49,471 nt of DNA, from NCBI GenBank assembly GCA_003539755.1, contig DPOH01000246.1, positions 1-49,471 of the forward strand, read 5' to 3'. The stretch is from Clostridium sp. (GTDB taxonomy: Bacteria > Bacillota > Clostridia > Clostridiales > Clostridiaceae). A program made the position numbers and the translations under genes. Below are positions 18,381-27,400 of this stretch, piece after piece (positions within the stretch are counted from its first letter, which is position 1; every line of letters begins with the position of its first letter). Below the pieces are notes generated by a model. That model searched no databases. It was not told where the DNA came from and saw nothing but the letters and a program-made list of their open reading frames with translations.

Positions 18381-19112
18381 ATGTTTAATAGTGAAGTAAT
18401 ACAAAGTTTTAATGATATAGAACTGTTATTATATAATTATATAATAAGAAATAAGGACAAGGTTATATATATGACCATAAGAGAATTAGCTAATGAATCA
18501 CATGTATCAACTACTACAATTTTAAGATTTTGTAAAAAAGTAAATTGTGATGGATATTCCGAATTTAAAGTAAAACTTAAAATTTTTCTCGAAAAAGAAG
18601 AACAGTGTACGATAAATAATGATAATTTCTTCTTAATTGATTATTTCAAAAAATTAGATAAATCAAAACTTGATATGAAAATAAAATCAATATGCAGCTT
18701 AATAACCTCATCTAAAAATCTTATTTTTATTGGTTCAGGTACTTCGGGTATCCTATGTAAATATGCTGCCAGATATTTTTCTGCAACAGGGAGATTTGCC
18801 ACATATATAGATGATCCTTATTTTCCTACAAATTATAAAGCGTATGAAAACAGCCTTATTATTGCTTTATCAGTTTCTGGCGAAACACCTTCTATTATAA
18901 ATCTTATGAATACATTCAAAAAAGCAGATTGTTCAATTGTAAGTATAACTAATAGTGAAAATTGTACTATCTCTAAAATGTCTGATATTAATATTGCTTA
19001 TTATGCTCAACCAGAATCCATAGGAATTGCTAATATTACAACACAAGTTCCAGTCCTTTATATAATTGAATTAATTGCAAAAACACTACATTTTAATCAG
19101 GATCTTTCTTAA
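18381..19112 (+). CDS. RpiR/MurR-family transcriptional regulator
   Basis: A 243-residue protein with an N-terminal HTH_6 domain (residues 1-77, with MTIRELANESHVSTTTILRFCKKV) and a C-terminal SIS phosphosugar-binding domain. The SIS domain includes FIGSGTSGILCKYAARYFSATG near residue 115 and ALSVSGETPSIINLM. Members repress or activate sugar and amino-sugar genes in response to phosphosugars. It lies downstream of the PTS activator on the same strand and convergent with licB. It could control the PTS, the UgpB-like importer or the GTTC-N7-GAAC promoters; the sequence does not decide which. The ribosome site AAGGTGG is weaker than its neighbours. Confidence 0.9.
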   Translation: MFNSEVIQSFNDIELLLYNYIIRNKDKVIYMTIRELANESHVSTTTILRFCKKVNCDGYSEFKVKLKIFLEKEEQCTINNDNFFLIDYFKKLDKSKLDMKIKSICSLITSSKNLIFIGSGTSGILCKYAARYFSATGRFATYIDDPYFPTNYKAYENSLIIALSVSGETPSIINLMNTFKKADCSIVSITNSENCTISKMSDINIAYYAQPESIGIANITTQVPVLYIIELIAKTLHFNQDLS

Positions 19113-19116
19113 AGAC

Positions 19117-19153
19117 AAAAGACTCAGGATTTTAATTACATCCTGAGTCTTTT
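19117..19153. terminator. Bidirectional terminator between rpiR and licB
   Basis: AAAAGACTCAGGAT and ATCCTGAGTCTTTT form a perfect 14-bp stem with a 9-base loop. T-rich ends on both strands let it serve both convergent genes. Confidence 0.92.
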
Positions 19154-19194
19154 ATTAATTTATAATATTTTATAATTATTCTTTAATGGTTAGA

Positions 19195-20163
19195 TTATAT
19201 TAATTCAGCACTTTCTACATTATCACTATTTTCAGATACAGGTTCTTTTGCCACAAAATATACCCCAACTATAACTAATATACTGCTTATTATTGTTGAT
19301 GCTCCAATATCAGTTCCAAGGAATAATTTATCAAAAACTATTGACCATACTACGTATGTAATGTTTAATCCCATTGCTCTTGTAGCTCCAATTCTATATA
19401 TAGCATTATAATAGCATAAGTATGAAACTGTTCCTGCTAAAGCTGTACCTGCAATCCACCATAATACACTTGTTCTTAAGATTTCAACGCTTAATCCTAT
19501 TCCTCCAACTACAGGAATTATTAGTAGTCCATAAACAATAGCTGATGTCATTTGTCTTATTTGAAGTGCAAATTCTGATGATACTTCATCTCCCTTCATT
19601 CCATAAGCACAAATAACACATTCACTTCCCCATCCTATTACACAAAGGAAAGCACATAAAAAGCCTGCTATACTAACTCCATTTTCACCTGATGAATATC
19701 CTAATATAGATACACCTACAATTGCAGAGATTAAACCAACCCAAGCCTTTTTGTTCATCTTTTCTTTTAATATAAAATATGCAAGTATTGCACCAACAGC
19801 AGGATATAATGAAGATATAATTGCTGTATAAGATGGTCCTATAAGCTTAACAGCTAATAAATATCCAGTCATACCTACTGGTCCCCCCATTAATGCAGCT
19901 ATTACTACAAATAATGCACTCTTTGTTCTCATTGCTCTAAATAAATTTCCCCACTGCTTCTTAATTCCTAAGAATATAAAAGTCCATATTGCTGAAAAAG
20001 CATCATGGAAAAATGCTGTTACAAAAGGTGCTAAAAATACTGCTTCTTTTGGTAAAAAAGGAGCCATACCAAGTACAATTCCCATTAAAACTGTATCTAG
20101 TCCCCAACATACCGCTGATGAGATTCCACTTATAACACCTATCTTATAATTATTCTTGTTCAC
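19195..20163 (-). CDS. licB: LicB-like choline permease (DMT/EamA superfamily)
   Basis: A 322-residue protein with about ten hydrophobic helices in two EamA-type halves. The start (GVISGISSAVCWGLDTVLMG), the loop FFHDAFSAIWTF and the segment GPVGMTGYLLAVKLIGPSYTA resemble LicB choline transporters of Haemophilus and pneumococcus as I remember them. It would import choline for phosphorylation by the LicA-like kinase. The start is GTG, with AAAGGGGGA 7 bases upstream. Gene context is strong: LicC and a LicA-type kinase lie within 4 kb, and it shares an operator with the kinase gene and the UgpB-like importer. Assignment as LicB rather than another DMT transporter rests on similarity plus context. 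Confidence 0.8.
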   Translation of the reverse strand: MNKNNYKIGVISGISSAVCWGLDTVLMGIVLGMAPFLPKEAVFLAPFVTAFFHDAFSAIWTFIFLGIKKQWGNLFRAMRTKSALFVVIAALMGGPVGMTGYLLAVKLIGPSYTAIISSLYPAVGAILAYFILKEKMNKKAWVGLISAIVGVSILGYSSGENGVSIAGFLCAFLCVIGWGSECVICAYGMKGDEVSSEFALQIRQMTSAIVYGLLIIPVVGGIGLSVEILRTSVLWWIAGTALAGTVSYLCYYNAIYRIGATRAMGLNITYVVWSIVFDKLFLGTDIGASTIISSILVIVGVYFVAKEPVSENSDNVESAELI

Positions 20164-20233
20164 AATAAATCCCCCTTTATATTATTGAACATATATTACT
20201 TAATTTCTATTTTATTATTTTAGTTTCCTTAAA

Positions 20234-20291
20234 GTTCATTTTCTGAACAATTTTATATTATCATTGTTCATTGTTCATTACAATATGTTCA
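20234..20291 (-). promoter_or_regulatory. licB promoter with GTTC-N7-GAAC operator and half-sites
   Basis: On the minus strand: -35 TTGTAA (20278-20283), 17-base spacer, -10 TAATAT (20255-20260). Six bases past the -10 is the palindrome GTTCATTTTCTGAAC (20234-20248). GTTCATTGTTCATT (20266-20279) fills the spacer and GTTCA recurs at 20287. Offsets from the palindrome (32 and 53 bases) are identical to those in the importer promoter at 12728-12787. Confidence 0.8.
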
Positions 20292-20351
20292 AAACAAAAT
20301 ATATTTCTTTTATTTTTTTCAATTTATGTTTATTTCTTACTCAAAAAAATG

Positions 20352-20375
20352 TATAATTAGACTAACATCGTTAGT
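20352..20375 (+). promoter_or_regulatory. Possible promoter and operator of the flavodoxin-like gene
   Basis: TATAAT (20352-20357) is followed three bases later by the perfect palindrome ACTAAC-ATC-GTTAGT (20361-20375), an arrangement suited to repression. No good -35 box is seen, and the leader to the gene would be about 140 bases. The rest of the 20164-20508 gap is AT-rich with nothing else recognised. Confidence 0.3.
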
Positions 20376-20508
20376 TTTATCAAAAATAAAATGAGAATTT
20401 AAAAATTTCGAACTTATATACCAAAATATTTATTAATAACATTTTAAATTATTACGACATATTAAAAATATATACAATAATACTTAATTGATGAAAGGAG
20501 GATAAATA

Positions 20509-21231
20509 TTGAAGATAACAGTAATCTATGACAATGATTATAAAAGTATTGATTATAAGTCTGTTCAATTTATCTTAAAACAAATTAAATCTAATGGTAT
20601 CAATACAATCGTCAATGAATTTACTATTGCAAATGACTTTAACTCCTGCTTTTGGGACTGCTACTCAGAATGCAAATATTACTGTTCTTATAAAGATGAA
20701 ATTGAAGACTGTCCTTATTTTAAAATAGTTAAAAATTTAGCTCATAATTTAAATAATTCTGATTTAATAATACTAGCTTCATGTTCATCACAACACAATA
20801 TAGGTTCTAACATGTATAAAGTATTACAAAATTTATCTTATAAATGGATGCCTCATAAACATAATAATTTTATGATTAACAAAATAGCACTTGCAGTATC
20901 TAATACTACTTCATTTGCAATTTTTCCACATGCCAGTATGACCTTATCTAGAGTTTTAAGAGTTTGGGGTATAAATAAACACTCTATTTTTTCAAAATCA
21001 CTTTCTAAGTATAATTCTGATAATCTTACTCAAAAAGATTATTTAAAGCTGACTTCAGAATTAACTCAATTAACCTCAAAAATAGTTCATAAATACAGAC
21101 AAACATCTGCTATTATTTTTCCTGATTTTAAAAATGAAAATAAAGCACCTAAACAAAGGCCAAAAACTAATAGCTTTAACAAGAAAAATCATATAAAAAA
21201 AATACCATTATCCAAAACATCTATAGATTAA
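20509..21231 (+). CDS. Flavodoxin-like protein with four-cysteine cluster
   Basis: A 240-residue protein starting with TTG; AAAGGAGG lies 8 bases upstream. The order of predicted strands and helices (KITVIYDND start, SDLIILASC, NKIALAVSNTTSFAI) follows NADPH-dependent FMN reductases and iron-sulfur flavoproteins. Between the second strand and the DLIILAS strand it has Cys-x3-Cys-x3-Cys-x7-Cys (CYSECKYYC...EDC), where related proteins carry one to four Cys. The phosphate-binding loop usually seen after the first strand (GSPR-x-GNT) is not present, so FMN binding is doubtful. The last ~60 residues are basic and low in complexity. It is monocistronic and divergent from licB. Function unknown; a metal or Fe-S role is a guess. 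Confidence 0.6.
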   Translation: MKITVIYDNDYKSIDYKSVQFILKQIKSNGINTIVNEFTIANDFNSCFWDCYSECKYYCSYKDEIEDCPYFKIVKNLAHNLNNSDLIILASCSSQHNIGSNMYKVLQNLSYKWMPHKHNNFMINKIALAVSNTTSFAIFPHASMTLSRVLRVWGINKHSIFSKSLSKYNSDNLTQKDYLKLTSELTQLTSKIVHKYRQTSAIIFPDFKNENKAPKQRPKTNSFNKKNHIKKIPLSKTSID

Positions 21232-21409
21232 ATAATCAACTAATATATAATTATTATCTTCTACAACATATAAAATTATAAATCAACTACATAATCTACA
21301 AAAAATTCTGTAGTTAATGATAAATTTAAATAAGTTAATTATTAAACTTCAAAAATAAAATTTAATCTTACAAATATACATTAACTATCTAAAATATATT
21401 ATCAATAAA

Positions 21410-21465
21410 AAAACTTATATGATAAGATACTTAATTAACCACAAGTTATCTATCACATAAGTTTT
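21410..21465 (-). terminator. Terminator of the licA-like/licC operon
   Basis: AAAACTTA..TGATA and TATCA..TAAGTTTT form a long interrupted stem. On the minus strand the T-run after it (seven T residues) is strong, so it mainly serves licC. The convergent flavodoxin-like gene may share it. The rest of 21232-21516 is AT-rich without a gene. Confidence 0.75.
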
Positions 21466-21516
21466 ATTAATAAATTATCTATTAAATTCTAAGATAAGAA
21501 TAATATTATATTAACC

Positions 21517-22218
21517 TTATTTACTTATTTTTAGTGTTGATTTTAAATATTCAAGATCATCAAGAGTATCTATTTCAAAAATATCATTAGAACCTATTTT
21601 TTCAATACGAACATCCATATCATCAAAACTATCTACAGCAATATTATCCCAGTAAATATCCATAAGCTTATCTTTTTCTACTGCTTCTTTTACTCTTCTA
21701 TCTATAATTTCGCCATCCTTAGCAGTCCAATACGAAGCTCCACTCATTATATAATCTGGTTTATCGCCTTCTTTTCCTATTTCAATACCATATATTCTTC
21801 CATCTTCATCATATTTAAAAATCCATTCATTAGCAATGTTCTCTTTACATGCTGAATAATATATTGATGTCTCTGGCTTCTTTTCAGGAATAAAATTTCT
21901 AGTTAAATAGTTATCCGCATCAATTACAAATGCATCTCTTAAATATTCTCTTACAAGATACATTGTATAAATATTATTATAAACATCATATTTATCATTA
22001 ACTATCTTTATAAGATTATACTTTTTAACTATATCATCAAATTTTTCATGCAGATATCCAGTAAGAACTATTATTTCTTCAATACCTCTTTCTCTCAAGT
22101 TTATTATCTGCCTTTCAAGAAGGGACATACCATTAACTTCTATTAAAGATTTTGGTGTATTTTCAGTAAGTGGTCTAAGTCTTGTGCCCATTCCAGCAGC
22201 CATTAATATTGCTCTCAT
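21517..22218 (-). CDS. licC: Choline-phosphate cytidylyltransferase LicC
   Basis: A 233-residue nucleotidyltransferase. The signature AILMAAGMGTRLRPLTENTP with PKSL opens the protein. NDKYDVYNNIYTMYLVREYL, VIDADNYL (metal-binding DAD), IANEWIFKYDEDG and LMDIYWDNIA all match the pneumococcal LicC pattern as I remember it. It transfers CMP from CTP to phosphocholine, giving CDP-choline in the cytoplasm. ATG 22218 is chosen because GGAGG lies 5 bases before it; the longer frame starts at a TTG that overlaps this ribosome site. It follows the kinase fusion gene by 163 bases on the same strand and has its own terminator. Confidence 0.92.
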   Translation of the reverse strand: MRAILMAAGMGTRLRPLTENTPKSLIEVNGMSLLERQIINLRERGIEEIIVLTGYLHEKFDDIVKKYNLIKIVNDKYDVYNNIYTMYLVREYLRDAFVIDADNYLTRNFIPEKKPETSIYYSACKENIANEWIFKYDEDGRIYGIEIGKEGDKPDYIMSGASYWTAKDGEIIDRRVKEAVEKDKLMDIYWDNIAVDSFDDMDVRIEKIGSNDIFEIDTLDDLEYLKSTLKISK

Positions 22219-22381
22219 TTTGTCCTCCAAACTTCTTCAGTTAACAGTTAAAAGTTAATACCCTTTATGGGTAATCTTCGATCAAGTAACAATTAACGGT
22301 TAGGGTTGAATTATATTTAATAATAATTTGATTAATTTCAAATAGAAATTTATATTTTCTGTTTTGTTGTTTTATAATTAG
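22219..22381. other. Intra-operon gap with short AGTTAA-type repeats
   Basis: The gap between the kinase fusion and licC contains several imperfect copies of a GTTAA-type unit (GTTAAC, AGTTAAAAGTTAAT, AATTAACGGTTAG) and a small hairpin TACCC-TTTAT-GGGTA at 22259-22273. It looks like a decayed intergenic repeat. No promoter with good spacing was found, which supports co-transcription of the two genes. Confidence 0.45.
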
Positions 22382-24232
22382 CTAAAGTCTCTTTAAATAT
22401 TCTTTAGCTCTATTATATCTGTCTATTCCATAAGTTCCAAAATCATCGCCTTCTGCTTCTTTAATTAATGTCCATACTGCCCATAAGAAATCCTGACATA
22501 TTTGATGTATCAAAAGTCTTCTCCTTGTATTTTCATCAACTTTTTCTCCATCAAAATATAATCTAAACATTAATTCTATATCGTCTTCTGTAAATTCATT
22601 TTCCAATGATAATGCAGCTAAGTCCCACATATCATCATTAGTTCCGCTGTATTCCCAGTCTATAAGATAAATTCTGCCTTCTGTATCCTTAACAAAGTTT
22701 TCAGATACTAAGTCATTATGAGATGGCACTGAAACTGCGTTACATCTCTTAAGTTCATCTTCAAGTGCCATTACTTTACTTCTAACTTCATCATAATCTT
22801 CAAAGAAATCACCATTATCTTTTTTTAATATTTCTTCATATTTTTCTAACTCTCTAAACATGTTAAATTCATTATCCATGTGGAAATCCTTGCATTCATG
22901 AAGATCTCTTAGTATTTTCGTAACCTGTTTTAAATTTTCTTCCTTTTTAATGCTTCTATGGGTAAGTGTTTCTGCATTTTCAATGAACTTAGAAATTTTA
23001 ACCCCTGTTTCAAGATTGAAATATGGTACTTCTACATTAAACCCTTTTTCAGATGCAATTGCTGAATTGAACATTTCTGTATTTCTATTTATCATTCTAT
23101 CAGTTCCTGTACCAGCAACTCTTAATATGTATCTTGTACCCTTAACACATATTCTATAGTTTTTATTAGTCATTCCACCTGCTGATGTTACTTCAGTTAT
23201 ATCATTTTCATTTACCTTTAGCGCTTCACATACAATCTTTTTTATGCTGTTTATTTCATAGCTTAATTCTCTTCTTCTTATTGTAGGATAAAGGTGATTT
23301 TTTATCTTTTCATATTCCTTTAATGTATCTGCATCTCCCCATGCAAGATCATCAATTTTTACAAAGCCTATATTATAATTTCTAGCCACATCTAAAAGAA
23401 CATATTCATAATTTAAATATGGATTAACATTTCCTTTAAATTCTTCAAGCATCATTTGATATAATTTATAAGAAATCTTAGTTATCCCTATCATTTCTCC
23501 ATCTATTCTATTAAATTGATGAATATCCTTTGACATTTTAAATAAGTGATTATCTCTTATTTCAACAAATGCTTCATCCCCAGATCCACTTTCATTAGTA
23601 AATAAGATACAATCTCTTTCAGGACTTTCAACTAGTTCTTTTATTGCTCTTCTCTCAAAAATAAGGTCATTTTCAATAAGCAAGAAATCATCATCAACAT
23701 ATTCCTTAGCTAATGATAAAGAATGCATTGTACCAGTCCATTTATATATATCACTTTTAACAAGTTTTACATTTTTACTATTTTTAAAATATTCCTCATA
23801 TTCTTCACTCTTATAACCTGTTACAATAACAATTTTAGTTACACCATTTTCTTTTAATATGTTCAAAGTTCTATCTATAAGTTTAAAATCTTGAATCTCC
23901 AACATTCCTACTGGTTTTCCGAAATCATCAGCTCTTCCAGCTGCAAGTATTACTGCTTGTTTAATACTTTTCTTTTCTTCTTCATGAAGCTTTAATCTTG
24001 TATTTTTTGCAGACTCAAGATTTTCCTCTAAAAACTTCATTCCTTTTTCTGTAACCTTATATAATATCCCTCTGTTATTCTCAATCCTATTGATAAATCC
24101 CTCTTCTGTAAATTCCTTTAACACAGAATTAATCTTTCCAAGAGACATATTTGTTCTCTTAGCTAATTCCCTCTGATTAATATTAAAATTATCATTTAAA
24201 GTTTTTAATACTTCTAATCTATCCTCTAACAT
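22382..24232 (-). CDS. Winged HTH + cytidylyltransferase + LicA-like choline kinase fusion
   Basis: A 616-residue protein with three domains. Residues 1-72 are a MarR-like winged helix (INQRELAKRTNMSLGKINSV, wing with RGILYKVTEKG). Residues 90-315 are a nucleotidyltransferase with VILAAGRADDFGKP, VTGYKSEEY, KWTGTMHSL and the acidic motif LLIENDLIFE (Glu187-Asn-Asp189). The GTRL-type CTP loop is altered, and FTNESGSGDEAFVE recalls PntC-type enzymes rather than LicC. Residues 325-616 are a choline/ethanolamine kinase with SAGGMTNKNYRI, the catalytic loop SHNDLVSEN (Asp507, Asn512) and the metal site LIDWEYSG (Asp525). It phosphorylates choline or a related amino alcohol and may activate it with CTP. 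Its own promoter carries GTTC-N7-GAAC, so the HTH may autoregulate. ATG has GGGGGAG upstream. Confidence 0.9.
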   Translation of the reverse strand: MLEDRLEVLKTLNDNFNINQRELAKRTNMSLGKINSVLKEFTEEGFINRIENNRGILYKVTEKGMKFLEENLESAKNTRLKLHEEEKKSIKQAVILAAGRADDFGKPVGMLEIQDFKLIDRTLNILKENGVTKIVIVTGYKSEEYEEYFKNSKNVKLVKSDIYKWTGTMHSLSLAKEYVDDDFLLIENDLIFERRAIKELVESPERDCILFTNESGSGDEAFVEIRDNHLFKMSKDIHQFNRIDGEMIGITKISYKLYQMMLEEFKGNVNPYLNYEYVLLDVARNYNIGFVKIDDLAWGDADTLKEYEKIKNHLYPTIRRRELSYEINSIKKIVCEALKVNENDITEVTSAGGMTNKNYRICVKGTRYILRVAGTGTDRMINRNTEMFNSAIASEKGFNVEVPYFNLETGVKISKFIENAETLTHRSIKKEENLKQVTKILRDLHECKDFHMDNEFNMFRELEKYEEILKKDNGDFFEDYDEVRSKVMALEDELKRCNAVSVPSHNDLVSENFVKDTEGRIYLIDWEYSGTNDDMWDLAALSLENEFTEDDIELMFRLYFDGEKVDENTRRRLLIHQICQDFLWAVWTLIKEAEGDDFGTYGIDRYNRAKEYLKRL

Positions 24233-24342
24233 TGGAACTCCCCCTTATTTATTAGCTTTATTTTCTACAATAATTAACAGCTTAATAAATAGATTTAAAT
24301 TAAATATAAAATATAATTCATGCTACTATTCTAATAAATTAT

Positions 24343-24393
24343 GTTCGTTTTTTGAACTATAATTATTATATTCCCAAAAATTCCAAAAGTCAA
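24343..24393 (-). promoter_or_regulatory. Promoter of the kinase fusion gene with GTTC-N7-GAAC operator
   Basis: On the minus strand: -35 TTGACT (24388-24393), exactly 17 bases, -10 TATAAT (24365-24370), a near-consensus sigma-A promoter. The palindrome GTTCGTTTTTTGAAC (24343-24357) begins seven bases beyond the -10, the same placement as in the licB and importer promoters. The extra GTTCA half-sites of those two are absent here, so regulation may be weaker. Confidence 0.82.
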
Positions 24394-24403
24394 ACCAAAA
24401 TAA

Positions 24404-24424
24404 AAAAGCTCCGAAGAGCTTTCT
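24404..24424 (-). terminator. Terminator of the 24429-27548 gene
   Basis: AAAGCTC-CGAA-GAGCTTT hairpin with a stable tetraloop, starting four bases after the stop codon. On the minus strand it runs into TTTTTTA. It also insulates the adjacent kinase promoter. Confidence 0.92.
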
Positions 24425-24428
24425 TATT

Positions 24429-27400
24429 TTAATAATACATTGCACCATCTTGTGCAAACTTATATAATTGTCCATCAATATACATTGATGTATTTGCTAG
24501 CATCTGACCATTAGAAGTGAAATAATACCACTTGTTATTTAAATATAACCATCCTTTTTGCATTATTCCTCTTGGATTTAAGTAATATGTAGAACCATTT
24601 ACATATATCCATCCAGTTTTCATTTCACCAGTTGATGGATCTAAATAATAAGTCTTTCCATCAGTATCTACTTTCCATCCTGTTGCTCTGTATCCAGAAC
24701 TATTTAAATAATAATATTTACTATTAGTCTGAACCCATGTATTCTTAACTTGTCTTCCTTTTTTATCATAGTATACTACTCTTCCATCAGATGTAGTTCC
24801 CCATTCATCATACTTAGTATTATCTATCCAGATGTTGTTATCATAATCATAATAAGAATCATCTCTATTTCCATAGTCATTATTATTATCTGAACTTGCT
24901 GTAACTCTCTTGACTATAAGAGTATATGTTGTTTTACTCTTACCATCTTCTGATGTAACAACAATTTCTATTTCTTTCTTTTGACTTCCTACAAGACTAA
25001 CACTAATTGCTGTGCTTATATATGTCTGACCATCTACTGTAATCTTTGCTTCTGGATCTTCTGCAATTGGAGAAACTGAAATTTTATTGACAGTCTGGTC
25101 TACATATACATTAGTTGTATATTGAGAAGGATCAAATTCATAATCTCCTGTACTTAAAGTAATACTTTTTAATTTTGAATTTCCACCTTTAGTATTGTTA
25201 GTTATTCTTACTGAATAATTTTTTGTACTTTTCCCATCCTGTGCAGTTACTTCAATATTAACAGTTGTAGTTCCTGAGCTATTTAATGAAAGTTCAAGTT
25301 CCTCACCTGAATATAATTCATATTGCTCACCAGTTTCTTGTATAGTAGCTATCATTGATTTTACATTTTCATCTTCTGGTATAACTGTAATTAATGATGA
25401 TTTTTTATCTTTATCAACTTTAACTTCATAATCAAAGTTTTCACTACTAAATCCCTTTTTCCCAGATAAAGCTTCTAAAGTTTCTCCTTTAATCTTTATA
25501 CTGCTTAAATTAGCATTGTCAGATTTTATTACACCATTATTACCCTGATTATCTTTTATATTGGCACGAATATTAAAAGTATATTTTCTACCTACAGGGT
25601 AACTTTTTATAACTTTATATTTTGTTTGTCCATTTTCATCCTCATACTTTTCAACTTCATCATAATAAGCTTGAACAATCATGCTCTTTGCATTACCAAA
25701 GTTTATAGTTAAATCACTATTTCTAGCACCTGAATTTTCATTAATTGTATTTTCCTTTGATTCTTCAGCTTCCTTAGCATTTCCGCCATTAACATTATCT
25801 GACAAATAAACTTTTAAATATTCATTAGTTTCAGTAACATTAACAAGACCAATATCTACAGTTCCTTGTCTCTTAGTATATAAATCATAATTAGGTCTAT
25901 CTTTAGAGAACTTTATCTGTTTAGATTTTGCTTCATTTGAGTCATTTTTTTCACATGCCCCTTCTGCTGTTAAGAATGTATTATCTCCTTCATCATTTCC
26001 ATCAAATTTTAAATCCATATTAAAATTTTCTGTAGCAGTATCTGGAGAAAGAACTTTTAAATTATATCTACAAGCAAGCTTACCTTTGTTATAAACCGAT
26101 AATACAATAGTATTCTCATCACCCTTATTAAATGGTATAAACTGCTTATTATCAATAAGTTCTATATTAGGATCTGTATATTCCTGTCCATTTAATGTAT
26201 ACTTTAAAGCTAGTTCATAAGTCAAATCTATACCTTGTCCACTTTGAGCTACTAATGTAGGATTAAAGCTTATAAGCCCTGCTTTAGGATCTATACGTAC
26301 TTCACCATTATATTCTAAAATAGTTCTTTCTTCATCCTTCTTTTCTTCTATTTCAAATCTTTTACCAATATATGCTTTTACATCTTTGTTATCATTATAT
26401 TGATATTTTGTAAGACCAGCTTTCTGCATACTAAAGTCTTCTGCTGGTGATTTCGGTGGATACCTAAGTTCAATAGAATATAATTTACTAATAGGTCCAA
26501 CAACACCATTTTCTGTTCCAGTACCATTGATATTTACTACTATTAATTCACTAGTTGAAATTTTACTAAGACTTCCTTCTATAGAATTATTTTTAATTTC
26601 AGTATTTGTCTGCTGTGTTCCATTTTTATAAACTTTTACAGTACTACTATTATTAATTTTCATACCAAAAGTCATGGTATATGTAAGTGTTTGTAATGAA
26701 TCTGGTACTTCCCATGTATATCTTAATGGAATTTCATTATCGGCTTTAGCATCAGCTTCATATAAGAAAGGAGCTTGGTTATTTTCCTTTTCATCCTCTA
26801 ATTCCTGTATTCCATCAGCCCCAATATATTGATAAAATCTTAATTGCTGTATCTGATTGATAACGAATTTCTTACCATTATTTATTATTATTTCTTGTCT
26901 AAAAGTTTCACTATCTGAATTTTCATCTGACAATATAACCTTCTCAGTAGTAGTATCATACGTTGCTTTTTGTTTTTTTATTGTTATCTCATATTCAATT
27001 CTATTTACTCCAAGTGGTAAATTTACAATAGTTTTTCCTAATCTTTTTTGCCCTATTACACTTCCACAATCTTTTATTGTTACACCTATTTCTCCAATAG
27101 ATGCTTTACCAGCACTTAATTCTGATGGATCAGCAACTAAGCCGTCAATATACTTAATTTTAATTTCTTGGCTAACTATCTTTTTTTCAGTTTCATATGT
27201 TTTTTGAGAATACCCATTTCCATTAAATCCTTTATTAGCTAACTTTTTAGCTTCTTCTTTTAATTCATCTGGTGTGATAGTAAGATTATTCACAAATATA
27301 TCAAAACCATTTTGAGGCGCAAAATCTGTAGTATAAACATCAATATTGTTATCAACAGCATCCTTATAAGGTTTGATTTCATTAGGATTATTTGCCTCAC

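Noticed and set aside
22219..22320. GTTAA-type repeats considered as a small repeat array or CRISPR-like element
   Set aside because: Units are short, irregular and without spacers of constant length; they look like decayed intergenic repeats.
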